49,798 nucleotides of DNA from Chlorobiaceae bacterium (GTDB taxonomy: Bacteria > Bacteroidota > Chlorobiia > Chlorobiales > Chlorobiaceae). Under the pieces are notes generated by a model that was not told the origin of the DNA, searched no databases, and was given only the letters and a program-made list of their open reading frames with translations. The stretch spans positions 1-49,798 of the forward strand of contig JAAXVR010000022.1 in NCBI GenBank assembly GCA_013335405.1. Reading direction: 5' to 3'. Each line of letters opens with the position of its first letter. Position 1 is the first letter of the stretch. Position numbers and translations under genes: made by a program. Shown here piece after piece: positions 18,865 to 28,502 of this stretch.

Positions 18865-18895
18865 AAAAAAAAGCCGCTCGTAAGCGGCTTTTTCT
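18865..18895 (-). terminator. Rho-independent terminator after tRNA-Leu
   Basis: AAGCCGCT - CGTA - AGCGGCTT is a perfect 8-bp stem with an A run on the left (T run for the minus strand) and TTTTTCTCTTTT on the right. It is placed 9 bases beyond the 3' end of tRNA-Leu and should end the tRNA transcript; it could work in both directions. Confidence 0.88.
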
Positions 18896-18903
18896 CTTTT
18901 ATG

Positions 18904-18985
18904 TGCCCGAGAGGAGATTCGAACTCCTACACCTTTCGGCGCCACCCCCTCAAGATGGTGTGTCTACCAGTTTCACCACTCGGGC
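18904..18985 (-). tRNA. tRNA-Leu (anticodon GAG)
   Basis: The minus strand folds as a class II tRNA. The acceptor stem is GCCCGAG/CTCGGGC with discriminator A, and the anticodon stem is CCATC/GGTGG around the loop TTGAGGG (anticodon GAG, Leu codons CUU/CUC). A variable arm and a T arm with GTTCGAATC are present. The 3' CCA is not encoded. tRNA-Lys lies 27 bases upstream. Confidence 0.95.
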
Positions 18986-19012
18986 TTGCACAGAGGATTA
19001 TGTATAATCCGG

Positions 19013-19085
19013 TGAGAATAGAAGGACTCGAACCTTCGACCCTCTGCTTAAAAGGCAGATGCTCTACCGACTGAGCTATATTCTC
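19013..19085 (-). tRNA. tRNA-Lys (anticodon TTT)
   Basis: The minus strand gives the acceptor stem GAGAATA/TATTCTC with discriminator A, a D arm GCTCAGTCGGTAGAGC, the anticodon stem TCTGC/GCAGA with loop CTTTTAA (anticodon TTT), and the T arm GAAGG-TTCGAGT-CCTTC. CCA is not encoded. It is transcribed with tRNA-Leu, and perhaps with the mini-protein gene upstream. Confidence 0.95.
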
Positions 19086-19120
19086 AACCAATGACCAGGG
19101 TACAGGAACGCAACCGGAAC

Positions 19121-19228
19121 TTACTTGTTCTGGTATCTCTGACGCTTCTTGTGCCGGTTCTTACGGCGCGCCTTCTTGCGTTTGTGTACCGCCATCTTGT
19201 GACGTTTTCTCTTTTTTCCGCAGGGCAT
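19121..19228 (-). CDS. 35-residue basic mini-protein (AURKAIP1/COX24-domain, mS38/bS22-like)
   Basis: A short frame encodes MPCGKKRKRHKMAVHKRKKA and ends RRKNRHKKRQRYQNK; more than half of the residues are Lys, Arg or His. It matches the tiny proteins of Bacteroidetes/Chlorobi with the pattern M-P-x-G-K-K-R-K-R-H-K-x-A-x-H-K-R-K-K, annotated as AURKAIP1/COX24-domain proteins. Related domains in mitochondria (mS38) and mycobacteria (bS22) are small-subunit ribosomal proteins, so a ribosomal role is likely by inference. It lies between rho and two tRNA genes on the same strand. No strong Shine-Dalgarno sequence is visible. Confidence 0.8.
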   Translation of the reverse strand: MPCGKKRKRHKMAVHKRKKARRKNRHKKRQRYQNK

Positions 19229-19350
19229 GGATTGAATATATTTCCGCTTGTTTTAAAGGCTGATAATATAGGAAGTTTTTTAAAAACCACAAACACAAAT
19301 TCTCCGGAACCACATAATTCCCGGATTACGTAAGGTCCGGAGGGCTATAA

Positions 19351-20640
19351 TCAGGCATTCATGTATTTGAAAAACTCCCTGTTGTCCTTTGTGTCGGCCA
19401 TCTTTTCCCTCATGAACTCCATGCATTCGATTGGGTTCTTGTCGGCAAGGTATTTGCGAAGCAGCCATGTCCTCGAAAGCTCTTCCTGCGAGAAAAGCAG
19501 CTCTTCCTTGCGGGTGCCTGACTTGAGGATATCGATCGAGGGGAAGATCCTCCGCTCCGAAAGCCTGCGGTCGAGAACGAGTTCCATGTTGCCGGTACCC
19601 TTGAACTCTTCGAAAATAACGTCGTCCATACGCGAACCGGTATCGACCAGCGCCGTCGCTATGATGGTGAGGCTTCCGCCTTCCTCGATATTGCGGGCAG
19701 CGCCGAAAAACCTTTTCGGCTTGGTAAGCGCATTTGCATCGATACCACCGGACAATATTTTTCCCGAATGGGGGATGATGGTGTTGTGCGCACGGGCAAG
19801 CCTGGTGATGGAGTCGAGAAGGACGACGACATCCCGACCCACCTCGACAAGGCGTTTCGCCTTTTCGAGAACCATGTCCGCAACGAGAACATGCCTTTCC
19901 GGGTCTTCGTCAAATGTGGAGCTCACGACTTCCGCTTCAACGCTTCTCGCCATGTCGGTCACCTCTTCAGGACGTTCGTCAATAAGGAGAACAATCAGAA
20001 AGACTTCGGGATGGTTCTTGATGATGGCGTTCGCAATCATCTGAAGAAGCATGGTCTTGCCTGTTTTGGGCTGGGCGACGATAAGACCCCTCTGTCCTTT
20101 TCCGACAGGAGTGAATATATCCATGATGCGGCCGCAGAATTCAGACTGCCTGGTCTCGAGCTTGATGCGTTCGCGGGGAAAAAGAGGAGTGAGGTTCTCG
20201 AAATAGGGACGCTCACGGGTAATTTCAGGATCGTTGCCGTCGATGGTATTGATCTTCAGAAGGGCGAAAAACCGCTCGCCTTCCTTCGGGGCCCTGACCT
20301 GCCCGGAAACCGTATCGCCGGTGCGCATGTTGAAACGCTTGATCTGCGAGGGGGATACATAGATATCATCCGGGGAAGAAAGATAGTTGTAGTTGGCGGA
20401 ACGCAGAAAGCCATAGCCTTCGGGAATAACCTGCAGCACACCGGTATTGACCATGACCGTCGCATTTTCGGTGTCGGCGTTTTTCTGGGACTGGGCCTCG
20501 ATGATCTTGAAAATCAGCTCTTCCTTGCGCAGCCCTGCAGCCGTGACGCCGATCTCTTTTGCAAGTGCATGAAGCTCATGAACCTTCTTTTTCTGGAGCA
20601 TGTTGATGTCCAGACCTTTAAAAACCGAATTGTTCGACAT
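19351..20640 (-). CDS. rho: Transcription termination factor Rho
   Basis: Rho is the hexameric RNA helicase that ends untranslated or non-coding transcripts. The 429-residue protein has the N-terminal Rho_N helix domain (about 10-50), the RNA-binding cold-shock-like domain (about 60-135, [24 protein letters not shown]) and the RecA-like ATPase. The Walker A motif is AQPKTGKTM, Walker B is [16 protein letters not shown], and the Q/R-loop region [21 protein letters not shown] is present. It lacks the large insert seen in some Bacteroidetes Rho proteins. A 301-base leader precedes it. Confidence 0.98.
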   Translation of the reverse strand: MSNNSVFKGLDINMLQKKKVHELHALAKEIGVTAAGLRKEELIFKIIEAQSQKNADTENATVMVNTGVLQVIPEGYGFLRSANYNYLSSPDDIYVSPSQIKRFNMRTGDTVSGQVRAPKEGERFFALLKINTIDGNDPEITRERPYFENLTPLFPRERIKLETRQSEFCGRIMDIFTPVGKGQRGLIVAQPKTGKTMLLQMIANAIIKNHPEVFLIVLLIDERPEEVTDMARSVEAEVVSSTFDEDPERHVLVADMVLEKAKRLVEVGRDVVVLLDSITRLARAHNTIIPHSGKILSGGIDANALTKPKRFFGAARNIEEGGSLTIIATALVDTGSRMDDVIFEEFKGTGNMELVLDRRLSERRIFPSIDILKSGTRKEELLFSQEELSRTWLLRKYLADKNPIECMEFMREKMADTKDNREFFKYMNA

Positions 20641-20941
20641 GGTATTGATTTTTCAACGCTTGTTAGTAAAAAACGGGATCAGTGCATGGGGCCGGAAAAC
20701 AGGCAGGCCTTGGTTCATGATTTCAGAACGTTTTGGCGGTATTGTTTGCGGACATTACCATTGATGCTTTGCTGTGTAACATGAAAGCAGGAGAAAGAAG
20801 ATAAAAGGGGAAGTCTTTCCAATATCAGAAACTGGGATAAGCAAAAACATGGATTATCGTTCGGGGAAGAGCCCCCGAAATTCCGGACAGTCATGTGAGA
20901 TTTTTTAAATATACGTTATTTCCCGGAAAAAGCGCCATATG
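20641..20941 (-). other. 301-bp intergenic region upstream of rho
   Basis: There is no credible gene between folC and rho. A hairpin, TTCGGGG (20860-20866) with CCCCGAA (20873-20879), follows folC by about 60 bases. It lacks a T run, so it is a weak terminator candidate. I see no full TAnnTTTG promoter match. A long leader in front of rho would allow feedback on its own synthesis, as is known in other bacteria, but nothing in the sequence proves it. Confidence 0.4.
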
Positions 20942-22219
20942 TCATTCCGCTTTAGGGATCGTGCGAAGAATATCGCCAGCCAGGTAAAATGAACCGGTCA
21001 CCAGCAAAAGATCGTCATCGCCTGCTTTATCCATAAGATAACTGAGCCCCTCCTGCGAATGCCCGAAATGGACAGCATCGAACCCCTCGCTTCTGCATAT
21101 CATTGCAAGCTCTTCGGCTCCAAGGCTTCGTTCCGAGGGAATGGAAACGGTGACGAAAGTTCCACCGAGCCTTCCAAGCTCACGGACTATCGACCGGGCA
21201 TCCTTGTCGGAAGCAAGTCCAAGCAGTATGGAGACCGATCGGTATGATGAAAGGAATTCCTGCAGCGTATCGACCGTACAGCGCATCCCTTCCGGGTTGT
21301 GCGACACATCGAGGTAGAGCGATGGTTTCGATCCGATTTTCTCGAGCCTTGCCCTGTATCCGGTATCAAGCATCCTTTCCAGGCCGAAGCGGATTTGTTT
21401 TTCGGGAATACCGGCATCTTCGGCGACCATCACCGCAAGCGTGATGCTGGAAGCATGGAACGATCCGGTCAGCGGCACGGTCAATGCCGGGTAATCTCTG
21501 CCTGCGGTCCTGATATCAATGACGAGAGAACCTTCCCCTGAGGAATCGATATTCCACACGGCATCTTTTCCCGAAACGAAAACCGGTGCGCTGCACGACA
21601 GTGCCTCTTTCTCTATCGGCATGAATGCAAGCGGATCCTGTACTGCCGTAAAAACGCGGTTTCCCCGTTTGATGATGCCGGCCTTCTCGGCTGCTATAGA
21701 AGGTATCCCGGATCCAAGCCAGCCGGTATGGTCGAGACTGATGCCGGTTATCACCGCGTAATCCGACCGGACGACATTTGTCGCATCGAGACGCCCTCCC
21801 ATGCCGGTTTCGATGACTGATACCTCGGCCTCCTCTTCGGCAAACCAGGCAAACGCTATTGCTGTCGTCGCTTCGAAAAAGGTGAAATGAATTTCCCTGA
21901 ATGCTTTTTTCAGGCACGAACAGTAGTCGGCAACCTTGTCCTGCGGTATCCGCTTCCCGTCAATCCGTATCCTTTCAGTGAAATCGACAAGGTGTGGTGA
22001 AGTATACAGGGCGGTTTTCCGGCCCGAGGCCTGGAAAACGGAGGCAATGGCTGCCGCTGTCGTTCCTTTGCCGTTCGTGCCGGCAATATGGATGACCTTG
22101 CCGAGCCGCAAGTGAGGCGAACCGAGAACATCCATAAGCTCAAGCACGCGATCGAGGCCCGGCTTTATGCCGAACCTGTGCAGGGGAAAAAGAAAATCCA
22201 GAGCGTCCCGGTAGGTCAC
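20942..22219 (-). CDS. folC: Folylpolyglutamate synthase / dihydrofolate synthase
   Basis: FolC adds glutamate to dihydropteroate or to folates in the cytoplasm. The 425-residue protein is a Mur-ligase-like ATPase with the P-loop HIAGTNGKGTTAAAIASVF near residue 45, the VIETGMGGRLDATNVV motif, TGISLDHTGWLG, and the C-terminal domain with SIPSERSLGAEELA. The start is a GTG, because an in-frame stop lies six codons upstream and no ATG is available. ruvA ends 15 bases upstream, so these are probably co-transcribed. Confidence 0.96.
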   Translation of the reverse strand: MTYRDALDFLFPLHRFGIKPGLDRVLELMDVLGSPHLRLGKVIHIAGTNGKGTTAAAIASVFQASGRKTALYTSPHLVDFTERIRIDGKRIPQDKVADYCSCLKKAFREIHFTFFEATTAIAFAWFAEEEAEVSVIETGMGGRLDATNVVRSDYAVITGISLDHTGWLGSGIPSIAAEKAGIIKRGNRVFTAVQDPLAFMPIEKEALSCSAPVFVSGKDAVWNIDSSGEGSLVIDIRTAGRDYPALTVPLTGSFHASSITLAVMVAEDAGIPEKQIRFGLERMLDTGYRARLEKIGSKPSLYLDVSHNPEGMRCTVDTLQEFLSSYRSVSILLGLASDKDARSIVRELGRLGGTFVTVSIPSERSLGAEELAMICRSEGFDAVHFGHSQEGLSYLMDKAGDDDLLLVTGSFYLAGDILRTIPKAE

Positions 22220-22234
22220 CTGTTCAATTGAAGC

Positions 22235-22837
22235 TTATGCATTGTGAATGGAAGCAAGGGCGTATTTGATAATCTCTTCGACATTGAGCCCCGCATGCTG
22301 TTCGAGGATCGAAGCCACGGCTTTCTGAACTGCCGTTCTCGGAAAGCCGAGCGTAACAAGAGCGTTGACGGCATCGTCGCGGAGCTGCGGAGCATGGGCG
22401 GCACCGGAAGCAGCAATGCCGGAAACAGGTGAGAGTTTGAGTATCTTGTCGCGAAGTTCGAGAATGATCCTCGCTGCGGTTTTCTTCCCGACACCGGTGA
22501 TTCCGTAGAGCCGCTCGGGTGAATTGGCGAGGATTGCCTCGTGAACCTCCTGGACTTCGAGTCCCGAAAGTACGGCAAGCGCGAGGCGTGGACCGACGCC
22601 CGAGGTAAGCAGGAGAAGCCTGAAAAGCTGCCGTTCTTCTTCGGTTGAAAAGCCGTAAAGCTGAAACGCATCCTCCCTTACGGCAAGATGCGAAAAAAGC
22701 AGCACTTCGCTGCCCGGTTCCGGAAGACGGCGCCGGGTGGATGCGGAAATCATGAGCCGGTAACCGATACCGGATACTTCCAACAGAGCTTCTTCAGGCA
22801 GGACCGAGACCAGCCTTCCTCGAAAATATGCAAACAT
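22235..22837 (-). CDS. ruvA: Holliday junction branch-migration protein RuvA
   Basis: RuvA binds the four-way junction and loads the RuvB motor. The 200-residue length is standard. Domain I (1-64) is an OB fold ([28 protein letters not shown]). Domain II holds two helix-hairpin-helix motifs ([19 protein letters not shown] and [22 protein letters not shown]). Domain III (about 150-200) is the RuvB-binding region ([21 protein letters not shown]). ruvB and ruvC are not adjacent. Confidence 0.98.
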   Translation of the reverse strand: MFAYFRGRLVSVLPEEALLEVSGIGYRLMISASTRRRLPEPGSEVLLFSHLAVREDAFQLYGFSTEEERQLFRLLLLTSGVGPRLALAVLSGLEVQEVHEAILANSPERLYGITGVGKKTAARIILELRDKILKLSPVSGIAASGAAHAPQLRDDAVNALVTLGFPRTAVQKAVASILEQHAGLNVEEIIKYALASIHNA

Positions 22838-22850
22838 GAGAGCCGATATG

Positions 22851-22889
22851 GATACAAAACCAGGGAAAAAACGTTCCGGGTTTTGTATC
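22851..22889. repeat. 11-bp perfect inverted repeat between ruvA and rpsT
   Basis: GATACAAAACC (22851-22861) and GGTTTTGTATC (22879-22889) are exact complements separated by 17 bases. There is no T run after it on either strand, and it lies 14 bases upstream of the ruvA start on the minus strand. It could be an operator-like site or a structured leader for ruvA, or the remnant of an rpsT terminator. Confidence 0.5.
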
Positions 22890-22938
22890 GGAGAATGTGA
22901 ATCAGTGAACGAACAGTGTAACGTGTCCGCGGAAACTG

Positions 22939-23211
22939 TCAGTCTTTCGAGTAGCTGTTGAGCAAGCGGGTCAGCTGCGACTTCTTGCGTGATGCCTTGT
23001 TTGCATGAATGTAGTTCTTGACACCGAGGCGGTCGAGCTTCTGCACTGCCGAACGGTATGCGACTTCGACTTCCGACTTGTCAGCGCGGTTGTCGATGAG
23101 TTTCTGCATGTTCTTCACAAGAACCTTGAGCTCTTTTTTCCTCGACCTGTTCCTGGCATTCCTTCTTTCCGACTGCCGCAGTCTTTTTTCAGCGGATTTG
23201 TGTAAAGGCAT
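22939..23211 (-). CDS. rpsT: 30S ribosomal protein S20
   Basis: A 90-residue, Lys/Arg-rich, all-helical protein that binds 16S rRNA. It begins [29 protein letters not shown] and contains the helix [21 protein letters not shown], both typical of S20. The length is normal. The 235-base gap to the divergent phosphomutase gene (23212-23446) must hold promoters for both; I see no clear consensus there and no other gene. Confidence 0.97.
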   Translation of the reverse strand: MPLHKSAEKRLRQSERRNARNRSRKKELKVLVKNMQKLIDNRADKSEVEVAYRSAVQKLDRLGVKNYIHANKASRKKSQLTRLLNSYSKD

Positions 23212-23446
23212 AGACGCTTCTTATTTGGATAAGTAATGATAAAATTCACAAGTCAATTCCTGACTTCATATCAAAAGGTCTAAAATATACAAGAACAGAC
23301 CGAGAAATCAAAAACATGAACCTGAAAATCATGAAAATGGCATTGCATAGCTTCCCGGCCCGATTGATGGCATCGGAAATGACATTCTCCCGATTTTCCT
23401 TATATTCGGGGCAGCATTACTCCGCAACATTTGAAACCGATCGGTT

Positions 23447-24859
23447 ATGAGCCTGATGATAAGCGTTTCCGGTATAAGGGGCATTGTCGGCGAGAGCCTT
23501 ACCCCCATCAACCTCACTGCATTTGCCACGGCTTTCGCCTCCTGGGTCATTCGCAGAAAAACCGGTAACGGAGAACGGAAACCGAAAATCGTTCTCGGCA
23601 GGGATACCAGGCCGACAGGCAAAGTGATCGGCGATCTTGTCTCGAGCACACTTGTCTTGTGCGGATGCGACGTTGTCGATCTCGGCGTTGCGACTACCCC
23701 GACCGTCGAAATTGCCGTGCCGGAAGAAGAGGCCGACGGAGGACTGATCATTACTGCATCACATAACCCGATAGCCTGGAATGCGCTCAAGATGCTCAAC
23801 GAAAAAGGTGAATTCCTCAATGCGGAGGAAGTTGCGGAGCTTCTTGCAATTGCCGGCAACGAGGCATTCCGGTTCGCTGCATGGAACGAAACCGGCACCA
23901 CGACCACTACCTCTGAATATGACGATCTCCATATTGAAAAGATACTGAAGCTTTCCTGTATCGATACCGGTGCCATCGCCGGAGAAAAATTCAGGGTTCT
24001 GGTCGATGCTGTGGAAGGTGCGGGATATTCGATCGTACCGAAGCTGTGCCGCAAGCTCGGCATTGCGGAGGTTACTGAAGTGGCCTGCAGCGGAAGCGGC
24101 ATCTTTCCCCGGAATCCCGAGCCGGTCGAGGAGAACCTTCAAGGCACCATCGCCGCGCTCAGGCAGAGCGGCTGCGACTTCGCGCTCGTCGTAGATCCGG
24201 ATGTGGACCGGCTGGCAGTGATCTGCGAGGACGGCACCCTTTTCGGTGAAGAGTACACCCTCGTAACCTGCGCCGACTATTATCTCCGACACCACCGGGG
24301 ACCGGTTGCGAACAACCTCTCGAGCAGCCGGGCGCTTCGCGACATCGCTATGAAACATGACGTGGCATGTTTCAGCGCAAAAGTGGGCGAGGTGAACGTG
24401 ACTGAACTCATGAAAGAAACCGGTGCGGTAATCGGAGGAGAAGGAAACGGAGGCGTCATTCTCCCTGAACTTCATTACGGCCGCGATGCCCTTGTTGCCA
24501 TAGCGCTCTTTTTGCAGGCATTCACCCTCTGGCGCATGGAACACCCGGAAGGGACGCTCTCACGCTTCAGGAAAGAGTTCCCGGACTATTGCATGTCGAA
24601 GCAGAAAATCACGCTCGACGAGAAAGGCCGTGCGGCGCTTGGCGAAATTTTCGCATCCATTGCCGCATCCGGCAGCGACGCGGAAATAAACAGGCTGGAC
24701 GGCCTTAAACTGGACTTCAGCAAGAGCTGGGTTCACCTGCGTCCGTCAAACACTGAACCGATCGTGAGGATATATGCCGAAGCCCCGACGAAAGACGAGG
24801 CTGATGAGCTGGCATACAGGCTGAAGAAGGAAATCGAACAAAAAGCGGCCGCTCTCTGA
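23447..24859 (+). CDS. Phosphohexomutase (phosphoglucosamine/phosphomannomutase family)
   Basis: An alpha-D-phosphohexomutase of 470 residues. It has the start [16 protein letters not shown], the phosphoserine loop [18 protein letters not shown] (Ser near residue 105), the metal loop [11 protein letters not shown] (about 249-259), the sugar-binding GGEGNGGVI, and the C-terminal phosphate-binding [15 protein letters not shown] (about 430). This type can be GlmM (glucosamine-6-P to -1-P) or a phosphomanno/phosphoglucomutase. The GEGNGGVI form and the presence of a GlmU-like enzyme at 33479 make a sugar-nucleotide role likely, but the substrate is uncertain. The MsbA-like exporter starts 37 bases downstream, probably in the same operon. 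Confidence 0.9.
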   Translation: MSLMISVSGIRGIVGESLTPINLTAFATAFASWVIRRKTGNGERKPKIVLGRDTRPTGKVIGDLVSSTLVLCGCDVVDLGVATTPTVEIAVPEEEADGGLIITASHNPIAWNALKMLNEKGEFLNAEEVAELLAIAGNEAFRFAAWNETGTTTTTSEYDDLHIEKILKLSCIDTGAIAGEKFRVLVDAVEGAGYSIVPKLCRKLGIAEVTEVACSGSGIFPRNPEPVEENLQGTIAALRQSGCDFALVVDPDVDRLAVICEDGTLFGEEYTLVTCADYYLRHHRGPVANNLSSSRALRDIAMKHDVACFSAKVGEVNVTELMKETGAVIGGEGNGGVILPELHYGRDALVAIALFLQAFTLWRMEHPEGTLSRFRKEFPDYCMSKQKITLDEKGRAALGEIFASIAASGSDAEINRLDGLKLDFSKSWVHLRPSNTEPIVRIYAEAPTKDEADELAYRLKKEIEQKAAAL

Positions 24860-24896
24860 GCGACCGGCTGCCAGAAACTGCCGATAAAGGGATCGA

Positions 24897-26723
24897 ATGA
24901 GCAAAGGCCCGGGGAACACAAGCTTCACGACACAGCAGGACGACACCCTCCAGAAAAGGAAAACAGGATCGATAGACCGCTACATCGTCTCGAGGCTCCT
25001 GAAATACGTCAAACCATACAAAGGCCTTGTCGCAGCGGCTGTGCTCATTACCATCGCGGGTTCTTTCCTCGGCCCGCTGAGGCCCTACCTCACGAAAATC
25101 GCTGTGGACGACAGTATGGCCCGCCACGATATCCAGGGATTGGGTACGATAAGCCTGGTGCTGGCCGGTGTGATTTTCCTCGACGGTCTCAAACAGTATA
25201 TCGTGACCTGGCTGACATCGATTATCGGTCAGAAAGCCGTGTTCGATCTGCGCATGGACATTTTCACCCACCTGCAGAAACTGCCTGCGAGATTTTTCGA
25301 CCGCAATCCGATAGGCAGGCTCATCACCCGTACGACCAATGACGTGGAATCGCTCAACGAAATGCTTTCGAGCGGTATCATCACGGTCCTCGGCGATATC
25401 CTGCAACTTTTCTTCATCGTCGTTCTGATGCTCTGGATCGACTGGCAGCTCACCCTCATCGTCCTCTCGATCCTGCCGCTCATGATTCTGGCGACCATCA
25501 CGTTCAAGAACCGGGTAAGGCTGGCGTTCCTCGATGTCCGGACACACCTTGCCAGGATGAACACCTTCTTCCAGGAGCATATCGCCGGCATGGCCATTGT
25601 GCAGCTCTTCAACCGGGCAAATCGCGAGGCGGAGAACTATGCCGCTATAAATGCAGACTTCAGGAACGCCAACATCAGGACCGTCCTCTATTTTTCTGTC
25701 TATTACCCGCTCATTGAAGTTCTCAGCTCGGTAGCGGCAGGCCTCGTGATCTGGTACAGCGGAGTCAGGATCCTGAAAGCAGATCTCACGGTCGGCACAG
25801 TCATCTCCTTCATCCAGTACATCTGGCTCTTTTTCCGGCCCCTGCAGCACCTGTCCGACAGGTTCAACGTCATCCAGACTGCCATCACGAGCTCCGACCG
25901 CATCATCAAACTGCTCGACGAAAAGGAAGGCATCGAGACCCGCACGGACCTCAAGGCCCCTGTTTCGTTCAGGGAAAGCATCAGTTTCGAAAATGTCTGG
26001 TTCGCTTACGACGGCGACAACTGGGTATTGAAAGACATCTCGTTCGAAATAAAGCGCGGTGAAAAAATCGCTATCGTCGGTGCTACCGGAAGCGGCAAAA
26101 CCACCATCATTAACATCCTTTCGAAGCTCTATCCTTTCACGAAAGGTTCAGTAACCATCGACGGTGCCCCTCTCGAGGAGATCGAAGAGCATGCCTTGCG
26201 CAGGATGGTCGGTGTTGTCATGCAGGATGTCTTTCTCTTTTCGGGAAGCATCCGTGAAAACCTCGCATTCGGCAACCCCGGAGTTTCCGAGGATAGCATA
26301 CGGCAGGCCGCCGCAATCGTCGGAGCTGACCGATTCATCAGCCGGCTGCCCGGCGGCTACGACTACCGGGTGCTCGAAAACGGTACGGGGCTGTCGTCAG
26401 GGCAGAAACAGCTGATTGCCTTCGTGCGTGCACTACTCTACAATCCGCAGATACTCGTGCTCGACGAAGCGACAAGCTCTGTCGATACCGAAACCGAAAC
26501 CCTGATCGATTCCGCCACAGCACATCTCATGAGCGGCCGCACGTCGATCATCATCGCCCACCGTCTTTCGACCGTACAGAAAGCGGACCGTATCATCGTA
26601 CTGCACAAAGGTGTGATAAGGGAAACCGGCAGCCACCAGGAACTGCTCGCGCAAAAAGGGCTCTACTACAAGCTCTATCTCCTGCAGCACCCCGAACAGG
26701 AGTTAAGAAAAAGAGTCCTGTGA
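24897..26723 (+). CDS. ABC exporter, fused permease and ATPase (MsbA-like)
   Basis: A 608-residue half-transporter that would work as a homodimer in the inner membrane to export lipid A, another lipid or a drug. The N-terminal region (about 25-330) has six membrane helices, with the exporter motifs FDLRMDIFTHLQKLPARFFDRNPIGRLITRTTNDVE. The nucleotide-binding domain has Walker A GATGSGKTT (about 395-403), a Q-loop VVMQDVFLFSGSIRENL, the signature LSSGQ (about 499), Walker B ILVLDEATSSVD and the H-loop IIAHRLSTVQ. The signature is LSSGQ rather than LSGGQ. The second heptad element starts four bases after its stop codon. Confidence 0.92.
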   Translation: MSKGPGNTSFTTQQDDTLQKRKTGSIDRYIVSRLLKYVKPYKGLVAAAVLITIAGSFLGPLRPYLTKIAVDDSMARHDIQGLGTISLVLAGVIFLDGLKQYIVTWLTSIIGQKAVFDLRMDIFTHLQKLPARFFDRNPIGRLITRTTNDVESLNEMLSSGIITVLGDILQLFFIVVLMLWIDWQLTLIVLSILPLMILATITFKNRVRLAFLDVRTHLARMNTFFQEHIAGMAIVQLFNRANREAENYAAINADFRNANIRTVLYFSVYYPLIEVLSSVAAGLVIWYSGVRILKADLTVGTVISFIQYIWLFFRPLQHLSDRFNVIQTAITSSDRIIKLLDEKEGIETRTDLKAPVSFRESISFENVWFAYDGDNWVLKDISFEIKRGEKIAIVGATGSGKTTIINILSKLYPFTKGSVTIDGAPLEEIEEHALRRMVGVVMQDVFLFSGSIRENLAFGNPGVSEDSIRQAAAIVGADRFISRLPGGYDYRVLENGTGLSSGQKQLIAFVRALLYNPQILVLDEATSSVDTETETLIDSATAHLMSGRTSIIIAHRLSTVQKADRIIVLHKGVIRETGSHQELLAQKGLYYKLYLLQHPEQELRKRVL

Positions 26724-26727
26724 CACT

Positions 26728-27120
<393 letters not shown>

Positions 27121-27125
27121 CGCTC

Positions 27126-28394
27126 CTAAAGACTGCTGTCCCTGAGCACCCCTACCGGCTCGAGTCTTGCAGCTCTTGCGGAAGGAAGAATGGCCGCAAG
27201 AGTGCTGATCATCACCGTCACGCCAATCACAAGCAAAAAGTAAACCGGGTTGTAGGACATGCTGAAACCGGTTTTTGTAAGCGGTCCCTGTGAGCTTTCG
27301 ATCGGCAGGTTCACGAAAAGAGTGATCGAACCGATTGCCATGACACCTCCGATAAGCGCTCCGCCGAGTCCTACCATGAAACCTTCGAGAACGAAGAGGC
27401 CGATGATACGCCGGGAGGAGAACCCGAAGGACTTCATGATGGCGATATCCCGGCTTTTCTCGAAAACTGTTGTGACAAGGATATTGGCCACTCCGAAGCC
27501 GGAAACCACTCCGACGAAAGCGACCAGGGAAAAAACGATGTAGCCTATTCGGGCAAACAGCGAAAGAATGCTTTCATTTTCTTCCTGCCACGTCACACAA
27601 CGGTACCCGGTGACATGCTCAAGCTCTTTTGCCAGGGAGGAGTTGTCAAGAGGATTTATCACTTTCAACGAGATTCCGGAAACCTTGTTCGGCGGCAGTT
27701 CCTCGATCATCTGTGCGAGTTTCAGCGATACGAATACACTCTGGTCTACTGCGTTGACACCGGAAAAAAAGATACCGGCCACCTTGCATTGCCTGCTTTT
27801 TCCCGTCGAAGAAATCACGGTGACCTCGTCATTGAGGTCAAGGCTCATCTCTTTTGCGATCGTTCGCCCCACAAGAAGTGCGTTCGGGTTTTTCTCGAAC
27901 ATGGCAATGTCGCCCCGGACGAGTTTTTTTCTGATACCGCTGATCGCATCCTCCCTCTCGATAAGGATTCCTTTGAGCAACAGGGGCTGGTTCCGGCTGC
28001 CTTTGACGGCCATGACCTGGGATTCGACATAGGGAGATGAGGCGACAACCTGTTTCCTGTATTCCGGAGAACTGAACATGCCCATTATCTGACGGTAATT
28101 CTGGACTTCCTCGCGTTCCTGCTTTTTAATGTTGTTTTCGACAAAGGCGACAGCTGCCGGATTATCCGCAGCCACAACGTTGACGGGAATGGGGTTTGTC
28201 TTTTCTCCCTTGATCCTGATGTGCGGAGCGACGTTGACGATGGTTTCGATAAAGGAATCGAGCAGACCGCGGGTAAGCGAATTGGTGGTAATCAGCACCA
28301 TCGTGCTGACCGCGACTCCCAGTACGGTGGTCAACGTCTGACGGCGCCGTCCGAGCAGATGGCGAACTGCTATATTGAATAACGTTTTCAGCAT
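27126..28394 (-). CDS. ABC transporter permease, FtsX/LolC/MacB type
   Basis: A 422-residue inner-membrane protein. One helix lies at about 20-40, a large periplasmic MacB-type domain at about 45-270, and three helices at the C-terminus (about 285-415, in the FtsX fold: [52 protein letters not shown]). The [13 protein letters not shown] motif is the coupling helix that meets a LolD/MacB-type ATPase. Such proteins release lipoproteins or move substrates mechanically. No cognate ATPase or lipoprotein gene is adjacent, so the complex it belongs to is open. Its stop is followed after five bases by the heptad element. Confidence 0.88.
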   Translation of the reverse strand: MLKTLFNIAVRHLLGRRRQTLTTVLGVAVSTMVLITTNSLTRGLLDSFIETIVNVAPHIRIKGEKTNPIPVNVVAADNPAAVAFVENNIKKQEREEVQNYRQIMGMFSSPEYRKQVVASSPYVESQVMAVKGSRNQPLLLKGILIEREDAISGIRKKLVRGDIAMFEKNPNALLVGRTIAKEMSLDLNDEVTVISSTGKSRQCKVAGIFFSGVNAVDQSVFVSLKLAQMIEELPPNKVSGISLKVINPLDNSSLAKELEHVTGYRCVTWQEENESILSLFARIGYIVFSLVAFVGVVSGFGVANILVTTVFEKSRDIAIMKSFGFSSRRIIGLFVLEGFMVGLGGALIGGVMAIGSITLFVNLPIESSQGPLTKTGFSMSYNPVYFLLVIGVTVMISTLAAILPSARAARLEPVGVLRDSSL

Positions 28395-28425
28395 GTTGCT
28401 TTCGAATACGGCTGACCGGGCAATG

Positions 28426-28455
28426 TTGTGGTATATTTTTATTAAGTTATATTTT
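28426..28455 (+). promoter_or_regulatory. Bacteroidetes-type promoter of the fni operon
   Basis: TTG (28426-28428), a 19-base spacer and TATATTTT (28448-28455) match the TTG/TAnnTTTG consensus except for the last base. The box lies 47 bases before the fni start, in the divergent gap with the permease gene. Confidence 0.5.
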
Positions 28456-28502
28456 TAACCTCAAGTATCATAAATCCTTCAGGACAAACATATCCCGGCT
28501 GC

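Noticed and set aside
23329-24544. Long minus-strand frames opposite the phosphohexomutase
   Set aside because: Shadows of a gene with intact catalytic motifs; no family features on the minus strand.
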